Positions 21,255 to 33,734 of a stretch of DNA of 64,000 bases are shown here, piece after piece. The position numbers and the translations under genes were made by a program. Positions within the stretch are counted from its first letter, which is position 1. Each line of letters starts with the position of its first letter. Under the pieces are notes generated by a model, which made no database searches, was not told the DNA's origin, and saw nothing but the letters and a program-made list of their open reading frames with translations. This stretch comes from Micropterix aruncella (taxonomy: Eukaryota; Arthropoda; Insecta; Lepidoptera; Micropterigidae), in the NCBI GenBank assembly GCA_944548615.1, contig OX155957.1:8407597-8471596 (forward strand), read 5' to 3'.

Positions 21255-21521
21255 ACATGTGTTCAGCAAAATCTCATAGTTTGATTTTTTTTTCAAAGTT
21301 AAAAAAAAAATAGAGATTAAAAAATACTAAATTCTTATCGAGAATTAAAAAAAAAACACGGATAGTGTCACTGTTTAGAAATATTTTCATGGAAAAAGGT
21401 TTTTTTTTAATCAAGAAAAACAAAAAAATGATACAAGGCGGTGATTTTTATTTTTTTTTTCGAAAATGAAGTAGTCAGTTTCGAAAAACTCGGAAACTAT
21501 GAGATTTTGCAGATAACATGT
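21255..21521. repeat. Inverted-repeat pair enclosing A/T-runs
   Basis: Left arm 21255-21282 (ACATGT, 5 nt, GCAAAATCTCATAGTTT) faces right arm 21494-21521 (AAACTATGAGATTTTGC, 5 nt, ACATGT). The 28-nt arms match except in the 5-nt middle. The interior is poly-A and poly-T rich. It may be a small MITE. Confidence 0.7.
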
Positions 21522-21841
21522 TATTTATTATTATTATTTATTCCGTAGCCAGCGGTTGGGGAGGGGGTCGCCCTCGCAGCCAATACGCTGCTGTCGGTGA
21601 CGTTGGATCTCGTACTCCATTCACGATTCGCTTCCATTCTTGACGATTTTTTGCCACGTCTCGAGCATCCCTAGCCGACAATCGTTGATTTCTAAGGTCG
21701 TCTTTGATGTTATTTAGCCAGGTTTTTTTTCGGTGCCGATCGCTGAATTCTCCATTCTGTCGGACGGTCTCGCCAAAAAAGTTTACGTGGCAAGCGATTG
21801 TCGTTCATTCGGTAAACATGGCCGAACCATCGTAGTCGACG
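21522..21841 (-). pseudogene. LINE ORF C-terminal fragment
   Basis: On the minus strand it reads RRLRWFGHVYRMNDNRLPRK, then after a one-base slip in an A-run WLNNIKDDLRNQRLSARDA and RDVAKNRQEWKRIVNG. The order RLRWFGHVxRM, W-x-x-x-IK-DL, A-D-R-x-E-WR is a well-known C-terminal signature of one large group of arthropod LINEs. The 3' end on this strand is an AAT-rich tail (21520-21542). Upstream RT is absent; a Helitron fragment abuts it. Confidence 0.75.
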
Positions 21842-22359
21842 AATCGGGTTTATTCGAACACTTATAACTCGAGAACGGCTGGACCGATTTTCATGGTTTT
21901 TGATTTGTTGTATTTGTCTCCGTCCCGAATAGCAGAATAACTATTAAAAATGCTGGAAAATTAACGAAAAAATAAAATAACAGAAAAAAAACATTTTCCC
22001 ATATAAAATGTTCACGGGTTTAGTAACTGTCAAACATTTGTTCATCCCGTCGATACGGTAAACTCTCCCCTCAAATTAAAGAAAGTATTTAAATAAAGTT
22101 TCGAATCGACAACATATATCCACAATATTCGTATCACAATTATTACATAGTTTAATTCAATCATGTCACGCTGACACGCGATTGATATACTTAATTTTGT
22201 ACTTTAATATATTTTTTTGTGTTATTATCTTAATAAATTAGTGAACTTAATATTTATTTTGAATTCATTGTATTACTTTCATAAAATCATAAATTAAGTT
22301 CAGCTAATCTGTACCACGATATTCATTGACCGTTAGGCGGTACGAAGTTCGCCGGGTCA
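21842..22359 (+). mobile_element. Helitron fragment with intact 3' terminus
   Basis: Internal sequence CTTATAACTCGAGAACGGCT, GACCGATTTTCATGG and TTTTTGATTTGTTGTATTTG is shared with 24186-24570. The 3' end shows the Helitron signature: a short hairpin (GGCG..CGCC, 22335-22349) followed by GGGTCAGCTAG and a T. The 5' terminal TC is not evident. No Rep/helicase coding sequence, so it is non-autonomous or deleted. Confidence 0.75.
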
Positions 22360-23332
22360 GCTAGTAACAAATATAAATGACAACATTTTTTCTGCATGTT
22401 GCATATGGTGATACACAAAATTAATTATTAAAAACAGTTTGACACTAAAATGGTTGAAAACGCTTGTTTTGCCTTAATGAAGAACAATTAGCCCGTGGTG
22501 AAGAAAATGCCTTGAAAATTGTAAAAACTCGAGAATTACATTTTGAAAATCATCACACGACCTTAGCACGAGAGAAATGTGCCTCGGGTTGGGTTTAACC
22601 TTTTAACAATAACAAGGTTACTGAGCAAGGTTTTGACTCCAAGGAAACTGACTCCTATGAATGAACAATGGGTTGTGGTCGAAAACGAGAATAAATTTCA
22701 GCTGAAGATCACATTCTGAAGCGAAAATGTCTTCAGGATCGTAGTCTAACAACCGTAGAGCTGAAACGAGGCTGGAAAGAGGCATCTGGGTAACAGTAAG
22801 TAGCAGAACCGTGCGAAAGCGACTAGTGGAAGCAGGTTTCTATGGAAAAGCCGATGGACAGCGGTATTCCCGCTCGTCAAATACGAAAAGTGACACAAAT
22901 TGAAGCACTCAGTTTGCATGCAGACAGCCCGAGGCCGCGGTGGCAACACGACGTGCCAACTGCTAAGTGATTTTCCGCATTTCGCGCTGCGGATGGTTAA
23001 AACCAAGCGCCCGTGCACGGCACGTAAAGACTAAGCGTAGCACGCTCTATACTGGAGATATACTTAGCCACAGCTAGCTAGAGAGGAATGCCTGTGTGCA
23101 CTTTACGGAATACTTCGAAATTCAATTACCTTTCGAGCATCAAGACGCACTCATTGTCCGTTTTGACAACCACTCATTCAAAGTTTTGTGAAACCTTTGA
23201 GGTCACAACTCCATCGGTGATGATGATTATATCTTTGGGCTTTGTGCTCGGTAAGTAAAGGCCCAGAGATAGGTAAGAGGCACTTCCTGTGGGGGGTGAT
23301 ATTATCATTCTTACAAATGCTTGTGCTATTAA
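22360..23332. other. Unassigned single-copy stretch
   Basis: Positions 22740-23090 are comparatively GC-rich. A minus-strand frame there (22746-23018) has no recognisable domain. No splice-site pairs were trusted. Confidence 0.4.
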
Positions 23333-24575
<1,243 letters not shown>

Positions 24576-24617
24576 GTAGCCAAAGACACAAGGTACGACA
24601 AAATATAATTAGGTTAA

Positions 24618-25219
24618 ATAAACTACAAGTAAATATTTTAAAAAGAATAAAAAACAGGACTGCCATTACAGAAAGTGAACGATTATAATTGTAATAATTT
24701 TTATATAGTGTTTTACGAAATATTTGTGGTGTATGTATTTATCCATATATAGTATATGGTATATAGGTAATATTGAATATAATATTACAGCGATGACAAC
24801 TATCACGATAGTTATGATTTTAATAATGAAATTTTTAGCATTTCATTTTGTGACGCATCCAAGTGTAGGAATGCCTATCTACTGGAGTAGTTGATTGTAT
24901 TGTATTGTATTGTATTGTATATGTATATTTACGGAATGTACACAATCAGACCTTTTATTTGACACTAAAAACGATATACTTATGAAAATTAATTGACAAT
25001 TGGACATTTAGACAACTACTTACTTGATATTTGGACAGTTAAGGTAGGTAATCTATGACACTCGGGATGACATAACGATTCTAACAGTACCACACATTTC
25101 TAAATCACTTCAAGCGTTTCAAATTTATGGTGGAATAAAGAAACGGAAAATATACACAGATGAACCCTAAACACATTACACTCCTTTTTTGTTGGGCAGT
25201 CGTTTAAAAAAAGTTTTCC
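24618..25219 (+). repeat. Family E dispersed repeat, copy 2, interrupted
   Basis: Colinear with 16846-17262 from AAAAAGAATAAAAAACAGGA to GTTGGGCAGTCG, but with about 150 extra bases (24776-24919) inserted between TATATAGT- and TATATTTACGGAATGTAC-type blocks. The insert is a family G unit plus a pentanucleotide microsatellite. Confidence 0.65.
24776..24919 (+). repeat. Family G unit followed by (TGTAT)n
   Basis: CTATCACGATAGTTATGA and TTGTGACGCATCCAAGTGTA, then GGAATGCCTATCTACTGGAG, match the reverse complement of 28163-28265. They are followed by five TGTAT units (24893-24919). The unit lies inside family E copy 2, so it inserted later. Confidence 0.6.
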
Positions 25220-25904
25220 TATGAGGATTATAATAATCGCTATAAATATATAAAATTAAAAATCTATTGTTAATCTCAAAGTCAAAGAGTTGAAGAATAA
25301 CTGTCAAAAAAATGGAAAGCTTATGGAGTTTTTTACTTTTTAACTAAAATTCAGCAAAACATAAGTTGGTTGATGTTTTTTACATAGTTCTTATATATTA
25401 CTGAATTTTACTGAAAAACGAATGAATTTTGCAAGTTTTCCAACCCTTTTAGAGGATTTCGTGAACTTGTTGACTGACGAACTTATACTGTGATATGTAA
25501 TTTAAAACGAACGTAATATGAAAATCATTTTGGTTGTTTTTATCGCACTTTGTGTGCCAATTTCTGATGACATAGAAAATCATTTAAAAGAAAAATAGAG
25601 ATTAATAACAAGATAACTTTAGGCCTTTGCCTATTTGTAATTATGCCTTTTATGTGATATGTGATACGATCTTCACGGGATGGTACCCCTCTTTAAACCC
25701 TAATAAAGGGCCAGTGTTATTCGAGTCGCTTCTGTTTACTACATTAGTAAGCAGAAGGTTTGGAGTAAATGCAGCTATTTGATACTCCCCCCCCCCCTTT
25801 ATAATTAAGCCAAGCTGCTCGAAAAGCTTATAACTAAAGCAGTTTAGTTACTATCGACTGTTATATTAGAGCAATTTCGTGTATAGAAACCCTCTATAAT
25901 AATG
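25220..25904. other. Unassigned AT-rich stretch
   Basis: No gene or repeat recognised. A run of 11 C lies at 25787-25797. Confidence 0.4.
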
Positions 25905-26304
25905 TATTGAAACAAAGAGTATGTTTCTTAGGAGAGTGCTTTATTGGACATAAACATACAAAAACAGTACTGGTAGTTATAGATTGTTAGTTTTAATATA
26001 GAACGTGTTTTCCTTTTGCGTTGATAACACCTTTTACTCTTGTAGGCATATCATTTACCAGGTTTTGACAGCTGACTTTCAGTTCAATATCGTGAAACCA
26101 GACTTGAATTACTGCACTGATCATTACATTGTACAACGAAAACCAAGATGATGAACTATGCCTACAAGAGTGAAAGCTGTTATCAATGCAAAAGGAGGAC
26201 ATATTCTATGTTAAAACTAACAATATACGACTACCAGCACTGTTTTTGTATGTTTATGTCCAATAAAGCACTTTTCAAAAAAAAATACTCTTTGTTTTAA
26301 TTAA
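25905..26304. mobile_element. Foldback of Tc1-type transposon 3' ends
   Basis: About 130 bp at the left is repeated in reverse on the right: AGTGCTTTATTGGACATAAA, ACATACAAAAACAGT, TTGTTAGTTTTAA, CTCTTGTAGGCAT. Both arms encode the end of a Tc1-like transposase toward the centre. On the minus strand the left arm gives LVNDMPTRVKGVINAKGKHV then stop. The plus strand of the right arm gives MPTRVKAVINAKGGHILC then stop. M-P-R-x-x-x-VI-x-A-KGG-H is the usual Tc1 C-terminus. The structure is two 3' ends joined head to head, with no catalytic domain. Confidence 0.8.
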
Positions 26305-26316
26305 TGCTAAAATTAA

Positions 26317-27155
26317 TCTATACTAATATTATAAAGAGGTAAAGTTTGTGACTTTGTAAGAAGTAATCTCTGGATCTACTAAACCGATTTTGAAAATTTT
26401 GTGAGTGTCATAGGCTTTATATTAATCCGAAAAATGGAAAGGCTTTTTCGTGGTAGTCGGATTTGCAAAGTAAGTCGGAGAATAAGCGGTCGAACGAAAA
26501 CGTTTCTAACTAACGATGCCTTAACGATGAGAGATATATGATTAAGTTCTAGAAAAAAGTTGTACAGCTTGATAATGCCTACAAAAAAGTCAGGGACAGC
26601 ATATGTCTAACTTTTATATTTAAGTCACAAAAAGTAGTATTTTATATTAAAAAAATAATTTAAATCGTTGAGTCATGTTTATTGGTCATATTATCAACAA
26701 TTATGAATTCTTCTCAAAATAAGTAAATTTATCGTCTCAACAAAAGACTTTTCCCTTTTACTGCATATAATTTCCCGTTTACTGTATAAATGGTTAATGA
26801 GATAATACGACATAGGTATGGAACCGCGACCGCATCTCTTGCTGGAACTCCTGAAAGACAATATATTTTGGTACCAAATAATAACATTACATCTAATTAT
26901 AGTATACAGAGAAGTTTTGAACAATTAAAATAAACATAACTTATTTCATCATAATCATTTCATTCACTCATTTGAAACCCGGTAATATAGCCAAATCGGT
27001 ATGCACATACATACATACAAATGCAGTAAAAATATAACCCTTCTTTTGGCAGTCAGGAAATAAATCATAGCACTCAGTACTAACCGAACCACACTCATAA
27101 TTTCGTCACAGGTAAAAAGTTTTACCGCCCAACGAAGTGGGCACGGGTCAGCTAG
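26317..27155 (+). mobile_element. Non-autonomous Helitron, complete (839 bp)
   Basis: The 5' end TCTATACTAATATTATAAAG follows an A. The 3' end is a hairpin (GCCCA, 6 nt, TGGGC, 27127-27142) then ACGGGTCAGCTAG followed by T. Start TC, end CTAG, a subterminal hairpin and insertion between A and T are the diagnostic Helitron features. No Rep/helicase frame exists. Rolling-circle mobilisation in trans is inferred from the family. Confidence 0.9.
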
Positions 27156-28162
27156 TAGTATATAAAATTAATAATATGTTAATAATAATTAAAAAAAACC
27201 ATTTAAACTATCCATATAAAAATACTTTCAACCATCACTATTAATTCTAAGGGATCTCCATTATTTCCCCAAGATTACGAATATCACAATTGCGGCTCCC
27301 ACACCTTCGTGTTTTATTTCATCGCATGCCTTCTGATTTCGTTTCCACGGTTCAGACACCTATCAGCTGTCAGGGAGCTCCTAGCGCCGGGAAGTGAGAT
27401 TGATGCATTACGTTTTTATCCTTATACCCGCTATATATTTCATACGAGGGTTTATTCGGGAACTATTTTTTTTCTATTATACACTCTAGATAGAGGATGG
27501 CTATTAATTTAGAATGACTGATTACACAGATATTGGATACCCCGATACGATAGCTCTTTTGTGTGAATCGATGATTGTAAAAATAACGTTTTTCTACTTT
27601 CCCGGCCCAGGGGAAAGTATTGATAACGCGCTAAAAACTAATACTAGTTTTTAGCGTTAAACTAAACTAGACTAAGAAAGTAGTTAGGGGGTGAGGTTTA
27701 TGTGGGTGACCCGGATTCATTGCTTCTGAGTTACGTTCTGACAACATGCTTTGTTTTTAAAATTCTCTTGCCCAGTTGCATACATTATGAAAAACGATTT
27801 AATTAAATAAATTATATGAATTAAACATATTAAAAAAATCTGACGAATTACCAAATGACGCTAATTGCAACGTCATAAATCGGGGTTCTCTCGAGTGTAG
27901 TTAGGCGTTAAAAAATAACATCTTTTTATTGATATTCTTCAATTATCTCAATTGATAGAGATTCACTGGATCCTTATTGAAAGAACTAAATACAATTAAT
28001 TTAAATATCTTCTTTAAAAAACTTTCTTTTGTTGGTATTTCGCGTAATTTATAATGCCAACATTACGGTTATGAACTAATGCAAGGTTCAAGGGTAGCAT
28101 TTGTACAATGTGCTATACTATTAGATTTTGTTGTTATATAAATTAACTTCAATTTCATTCTA
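27156..28162. other. Unassigned; no gene seen
   Basis: Positions 27290-27420 and 27880-27910 are GC-richer. A palindromic piece CGCTAAAAACTAATACTAGT then TTTTAGCG lies near 27630-27657. No coding feature. Confidence 0.4.
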
Positions 28163-28275
28163 CTCCAGTAGGTAGGCATTCCTACACTTGTATGCGTCAT
28201 TTCGTGTAACATTCTCAGTAATGTAATTAATTATGGAAAATTTACTATCGTGATAGTTGTGACTATATAAATTAA
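28163..28275 (-). repeat. Family G unit, reverse copy
   Basis: CTACTCCAGTAGGTAGGCAT, TCCTACACTTG, GCGTCATTTCGTG and CTATCGTGATAGTTGTGA match the reverse complement of 24776-24890. The outer end CTACTCCAGTAG is itself nearly palindromic. Confidence 0.6.
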
Positions 28276-28544
28276 TTTAGGTAATTCGTAATTTATATGA
28301 CAATCATCAATAATGAGAAAATGATTTAATAATGAAAATTGCTGATTAATAAAATTATCATAGTAATGATATGATAGTCATATTGCGATAGTCATACTCG
28401 TATACTAATATTGACAAATTTTAATTTAATGGGGAAATCTGGCAATATAGCATTCGTCGATGGAAATAAAAATTACGCTCTTTGACAAATTTCAAATATA
28501 AGGGAATTTTTCTTTATTTTACAGCATGATATTCTGTTTATATG

Positions 28545-28735
28545 GATTCAGAACTATCAAAATCTCTTAAGCCATAAAATATTGGATTTTTGACTAAGCT
28601 ATAAACTATTAAATTTTTGAATTGGTTCTCTCCAAGACTTCTGATATGCGCAGGAACCTTGTTTTAAAAGAAGAGGCTTTGGTGAAGGAAACTGTTCTTG
28701 TTTTTAAACATTGCTGAGCCGGTGCCGATTAAGGT
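28545..28735 (-). pseudogene. LINE RT C-terminal tail remnant
   Basis: Minus strand, after a frameshift in an A-run: NKVPAHIRSLGENQFKNLI, then YSLVKNPIFYGLRDFDSSES. It aligns residue by residue with the tail at 142-290 (NKIP, RGLGDVHFK, IKNPIYSIRDFDS), so this is a second copy of the same LINE family. Only about 60 residues remain. Confidence 0.7.
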
Positions 28736-29660
28736 GTAGAACAAATTTATTTCTGCTTTTGTTTATTCTGCTATTCTATTATTTATTTATTTCTGCTATT
28801 CACCGAGACCACCGATATATGTTTACGAGCGAACATAATATTTTAGTGGATGTAGCACAAGTAGGTACATCCCGTACATAATCCTGTAAATTATTTTAAT
28901 GGACAATGGACATCTGGCATGAGCATGCCTTCGCTATTCAATATTTTAAATAATTATTTTAATTATGTAGGTTCTTTTTGCATATTTTTTTAATGATTTA
29001 CGAAATTGAAGAAATTAACATGACATCAATTATTACTCTTTTTTCTTGAACTATTTAAATATTATTTCTAATAACCTTGGACTGCTTTTAAATGTTACGT
29101 TAATTATTTATTAGATTCCTTATATAGTTTCGTTTAAATTCGATTAATTATTTTTGACTGGTTATTGAAGTAAATCTCTAAAACATCAGTTTTAGTTAAA
29201 TCTCTAAAACATCATTATTATTGTTATTATAGTTTAAGAGTTTTAAAGAATATAAAGATTATACGTAATAATACTATTGTTCAATACATTATTTTATATA
29301 CAGCAAATTTCCAATTTCTTGGTTAATTGAAATATTTTATAGATTATTTTATGGATCATTAAAATTTTCACTGTTTTTTTTTTTAAATTTTTAATCTTGG
29401 ACTACTCGTATCTTAATCTTATTTTTTTATACTTTAATTACTTTTAAATGTTATGGTAATTATCGATTAGGCTCTTATAATGATTTAATTTGATGAGTTA
29501 TTTTTAACTGGTCGCTGTACAAAATACAATAGTAATAAGCATAAAGAGTGCTCTGTGGTTATTTATAAACATGTAATTGAAACTGTGCGCCATGTGGGCA
29601 AACTGTATCGAAGCATTTTGTAGCAAAGTATCTATAACTCTAACATACAGTTATACAATA
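28736..29660. other. Unassigned, very AT-rich
   Basis: No supported feature. Confidence 0.4.
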
Positions 29661-29679
29661 AAGATCTATCTATCTATCA

Positions 29680-29730
29680 TGATCCCCGACTCGATGAAAA
29701 ATGGCGTACACGAAGTAATATGAAAAGGAG
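29680..29730 (-). pseudogene. Short LINE RT scrap
   Basis: Minus strand reads ITSCTPFFIESGIM, matching TSCRPYFIESGIMT in the remnant at 142-545. Only about 15 residues are recognisable. Confidence 0.4.
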
Positions 29731-30654
29731 GTTCAAGATCTTGCAGCTCGAGTATCTCAGTAGCCACTATTTCAGCTCCAAGAGTGTGATCCTCAGATCC
29801 CTGCATGAGCCCATTTCCGCTCGGCGAAAAGTAGTTTAGAAGCAGGCGCGCTCTCGCTCGCCGACAAGCCGTCAAATATAATAAATAAAGCGCTCCGCGG
29901 GGCGGCCTTACAAATTGCTCGAGCGGAAATCCCCGGATATGCGGACGTATTTCATACGCGGTCTGGTGAAATATTTAATCTACAATGGGTGCATTCATGG
30001 ACCGCTTAAGTGGAACGATGCGGCCGCACTTGAATATGTAGCGGGCCAATTGAATAATGAGAGCGGCTTTAATGGAGTGCTGCAACGAGCCGCCTCGTCA
30101 TAATCGGATAAATGTGTATGATTCTGCGTTGTCGCGAATTACTATTTGTTAAAGTTTGACCGCGAATTATTATTGGCGAGACTCCGTCGTCTGTCCATCT
30201 GTCAGATCGCAGTCGATTATTTCGGCCACTTTTGATCGCTCTACCCCTACGAACGTACGTGATACGTCCGATATATTAACGCCCGAGCGCAACAAGACGT
30301 ATCCCGTCCGTTAAGAGGCCGTACACGAAATTTTGCGCATTTCGTGAATTTACGTAATTTTGCAGACGTGAATTTAATGTTAAAATACTGTATTTCTATA
30401 AGTTTTATTGCACAACATAAAAGATCATTTATATTATTGTCTAATGAGTGAGCTACTTTTTTGAAAATTATTATAGAATTTTGATTAATTGACCTTAAAC
30501 CGGCGACTGTTTGTGATTTTTTGCTGTAAGAGGTTTAGAATGTAACATATTTACGAATCGTTTTGACATCTAAACGGTATAAAAAAAATACAATGTATTG
30601 TTTTGAAAGTCCTCTACCATAATAGAGCTTTCTGTTACGAATAGAAAGCCACGT
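29731..30654. other. Unassigned; GC-rich island at 29880-30110
   Basis: A CG-rich island in an AT-rich setting. The plus strand is open for 62 codons (29915-30103), without a recognised domain or clear splice sites. It is single-copy within the window. It could be an exon, a conserved non-coding element or an unknown TE. Confidence 0.35.
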
Positions 30655-31284
30655 TATTTGTGAGTGTCATATGGCTATATATTAATCCGAAAAATGAAAA
30701 GACTTTTTCGTGGTCGCTGGATTTACAAAGTAATTCGGAGAAAAACAGTCGAATGAAAACGTTTCTTACGAACGCTACTTTAACGATGAGAGATATATGA
30801 TTGAGTTCTAGAGAAAAGTTGTAGAGCTTAGTAATGCCTACAAAAAAGTAAGGGAAATCATACGTCTAAATTTTGTATTTAAGTCATGTTATTGTATTTA
30901 AGTCACAAAAAGTAGTTTTTTATATTTAAAAAATAATTTAAATCGTTAGGTCATATTTATTGGTTATATTATCAACAATTATGAATTCATATCAAAATAA
31001 GTAAGTTTATCGTCTTAAGTGACAAAAGACTTTTCCCTTTTACTGATAAATGGTTAAAGAGATAAGACACTCACAAATAAGACACTCACAAGAAGACACT
31101 CACAAATAACGGTAATATATTCAAATCGGCATGCAAATACACACATATATATGCAGTAAAAATATAACCCTTCTTTTGCAGTCAGGAAATAAATAATAGC
31201 ACTCAGTACTAACCGAACCACACTCATAATTTCATCACAAGTAAAAATTTTTACCGCCCAACGAAGTGGGCACGGGTCAGCTAG
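30655..31284 (+). mobile_element. Helitron copy, 5'-truncated and rearranged
   Basis: Matches 26397-27155 from GTGAGTGTCAT to the same 3' end (GCCCA, 6 nt, TGGGC, ACGGGTCAGCTAG, then T; CTAG at 31281-31284). The first 80 or so bases with the TC terminus are missing. About 200 bp present in the other copy is replaced at 31065-31110 by three repeats of GACACTCACAA-type sequence copied in reverse from 30655-30672. Confidence 0.85.
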
Positions 31285-31559
31285 TTATAAATAAAATACA
31301 AACGGAGCTGCCATGAAATTCCCCGACCGGAGTCCGGCCCATCATAATACTATTATTATGTTTCTGGGGGGTGACCGGTGGACCGGGTGTGGAAGGTTTA
31401 GGACAGCTGTCTTGCCACATGTGAGCATCACCTTACCACTCATTCACTCCCCCTTCGATGACATACAATTTGAGATGATATTTGAATTAAATGTATTGCG
31501 CAATTTAAATCTTATTATTGTAGCTTATTAATGAGATATTCCAACCAAAATTTCACAAT

Positions 31560-31835
31560 GTGATTTCGGCCCAACAAGGCATCTGTGTACCAAATTCCAA
31601 GTCTCTAAGTCCAATATTTCGAGATTGAAATATGACTAGTGCGCCACCTGGTGGTCCGATTTCAACCACAATTTTTTCAACTCTTACCATGACCAAATGG
31701 TGACTGCATGCCAAATTTCAGCTCAATCGGATAAAGCGTTATTGTGGAGGAAAACACACACACACAGACACCGAGTCAGACAGACACACAGCTCTGACAC
31801 AGACAACAGGAAGCGCTCTATTCATAATAGAGCTA
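31560..31835 (+). repeat. Family B dispersed repeat, fullest forward copy
   Basis: TTTCGGCCCAACAAGGCATC, CCAAATTCCAAGTCTC, GAGATTGAAATATGACTAG, GCGCCACCTGGTGGTCC, CCAAATTTCAGCTCAATCGG, then a CACACACAGACA-rich tail. Compare 590-735 and 19400-19735. Confidence 0.65.
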
Positions 31836-31849
31836 CTGAAGGCCAACGC

Positions 31850-31917
31850 CTTACTGCGTGATAACTAGGTTAATCAAACAGTGGGCCGACACTCGCGCCC
31901 TTACTTCCAGTTGCTTA
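31850..31917 (-). repeat. Family A fragment (reverse)
   Basis: Reverse complement of about 70 bp of family A (36860-36925): AACGCCTTACTGC, TTAATCAAACAGTGGGCCGA and CGCCCTTACTTCCAGTTGC. Confidence 0.55.
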
Positions 31918-32443
31918 GGGTGAAAATAACACAGCAGTTGCGATGATGCGACATACTTTGCAACTCTACCAATATAACTGCGACTTTCAAAAACATGTTT
32001 AGTGCGAGCGCACGCGTTCCCATTTCCAGCTGTCGAGTGTGTCGGATGGCCCATTTCACCAGCGGCGTTTTTACAGTCGCATCATCGCAATATAGTCGCG
32101 CTTTTGTTCGACGGGAAACCACTGAGTTGCCGTGAAAAAAAAAAACATCCGCCATTTCGTCATGGCCTCTTTCCTAACGCGCGACCCGTTTTAATGACGT
32201 CGAAATGCTCCCCGATTAATTTGAATTACGAATGACAAAAGCACGCGAAAGCGGCGGGGAAAAATAACAGGCCTTTTCGCGCGCCATTTTATTATGATTT
32301 GAATTTCTTCGCAATATTAAAGACACTAGATGGGAACACCTAAAAAGACATTATTAATAGGATATAAACGAATGTACCCCATGCATTTTGCAGCAATCAG
32401 CGTTTAGTCTATCCTAAGACGGTAGTCTATCCTAGACAACGGC
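31918..32443. other. Unassigned; 15-bp inverted repeat, GC-rich
   Basis: TTGCGATGATGCGAC (31938-31952) and its exact reverse complement (32076-32090) bracket 123 bp. Positions 32100-32290 are GC- and CpG-richer. Overlapping frames on both strands here are not convincing genes. Confidence 0.4.
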
Positions 32444-32525
32444 GGTTGCAACACGCCGAAACGTCGGCTGCTACAAACTCCACACGTTAAATTAATTTTC
32501 ATCCTATTAATAATGTCAAACAACC
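32444..32525 (+). repeat. Family I repeat, copy 2
   Basis: GTTGCAACACGCCGAAACGT, CGGCTGCTACAAACTCCAC and TAATGTCAAACAAC parallel 3391-3477. Confidence 0.55.
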
Positions 32526-32544
32526 GCAATAGATTTCGATTTTA

Positions 32545-32650
32545 ATAACAAGTAAATATATAAATAGGAATAAAAAACACGATGACCACTACAGAAAGTG
32601 AACTATTATATTTATAATTATTTTTATTACGGTTTTTTATGAAATGCACT
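32545..32650 (+). repeat. Family E fragment
   Basis: AAATAGGAATAAAAAACACG, CTACAGAAAGTGAACTATTA and TTTTTATTACGG match the first 100 bp of the copies at 16846 and 24618. Confidence 0.55.
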
Positions 32651-32674
32651 TCAATGCACACAATTATCACGCAC

Positions 32675-32965
32675 TTCATGCGTGGAGGCCGTCGGATAGG
32701 TGTTGACCCGTGAGTGTGACCAACCCTGAACAGAATGGGTCTTCGTGGCAAACTCAGCAAGGGCCCATTAACTCCCCCAATAGGTTATCACAGAATGGAA
32801 TTTATTGTTAACCGCTTCAGCGCCTGTGCGTAACCGGTATGCGTGTACTGATTCAAAATATCGATTGGAAAAGTTTGGCTGGTCTTGGGATCGTTCCGTG
32901 CTGACCTATTTGGGGGGAAAGTCAGGTCCGCTTCTATAATGATTATGGCGGAACCGTTCGGTGAC
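32675..32965 (-). repeat. Family A-related fragment (reverse)
   Basis: GTGGAGGCCGTCGGATAGGT, GTTGACCCGTGAGTGTGACC and GAACAGAATGGGTCTTCGTG are the reverse complement of the 5' part of family A (start region of 36402-37040). Similarity weakens after 32770. Confidence 0.55.
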
Positions 32966-33734
32966 TTATATATGAGAGTGGCCAGGATATGACATTAATT
33001 ATTCTGTTATGGGTTTACGTGGATTATGAAATTAAATACAAATCTCTGCTTAGAGGCTCGCTCACTGCTGAAGCATGGGCGTAGGTCGTAGCGCAGGCGT
33101 ATCATATGCCTAGCGCCCTCGTAGCAGGTTCGTAGCGGTCGTCTGGGATACGCGAGGGGAAGCCTCTGCGTGGCGAGGGCGGGCGAGGCGCGTGAATGAT
33201 TGATGTACCGCCTGCGGCGTCTGTTTATGTTGAGTGTCGCCTGCGAGCAAACTGGATTTATGGTCGACATCATAGGTTGCTTAGCGTACACATTTTCCGC
33301 CATCTACCGAGCCCACTTGACGTAGCAACAGAGAGAAAATTAAAACAACGGGAGCGCCAAGAACGTGACCTGGTTAATATGACAATGTATTTTTAAAATC
33401 CATTCGGTTTATTATTAAAAAGAAAATAATAGGTTTACACTCTATGTATAATATAACAAGTGATGCATTTGTTTCTGAACATGATTAATGCGAATCTTCA
33501 ACAGTTATTTTACTAATACACTTTACTGTACTTTAGTATGTGTGAATACATATCAAAATTAGAGAATAATGTTCACATCAATTCCTATTACTGCCTTGCA
33601 TTTATTAAATTATAATATGAGGTCTTTCAACAATCAATGAATCATTATAATAAATAACACACTAAGAAGCGGATAGTTGGGGAACCAGCGACAAAAAATT
33701 AATTTAAAATACAGATTACTATGTTTATGTAGCT
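32966..33734. other. Unassigned; GC-rich patch at 33020-33340
   Basis: Opposite-strand frames overlap here without known domains. The remainder is AT-rich. Confidence 0.35.
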
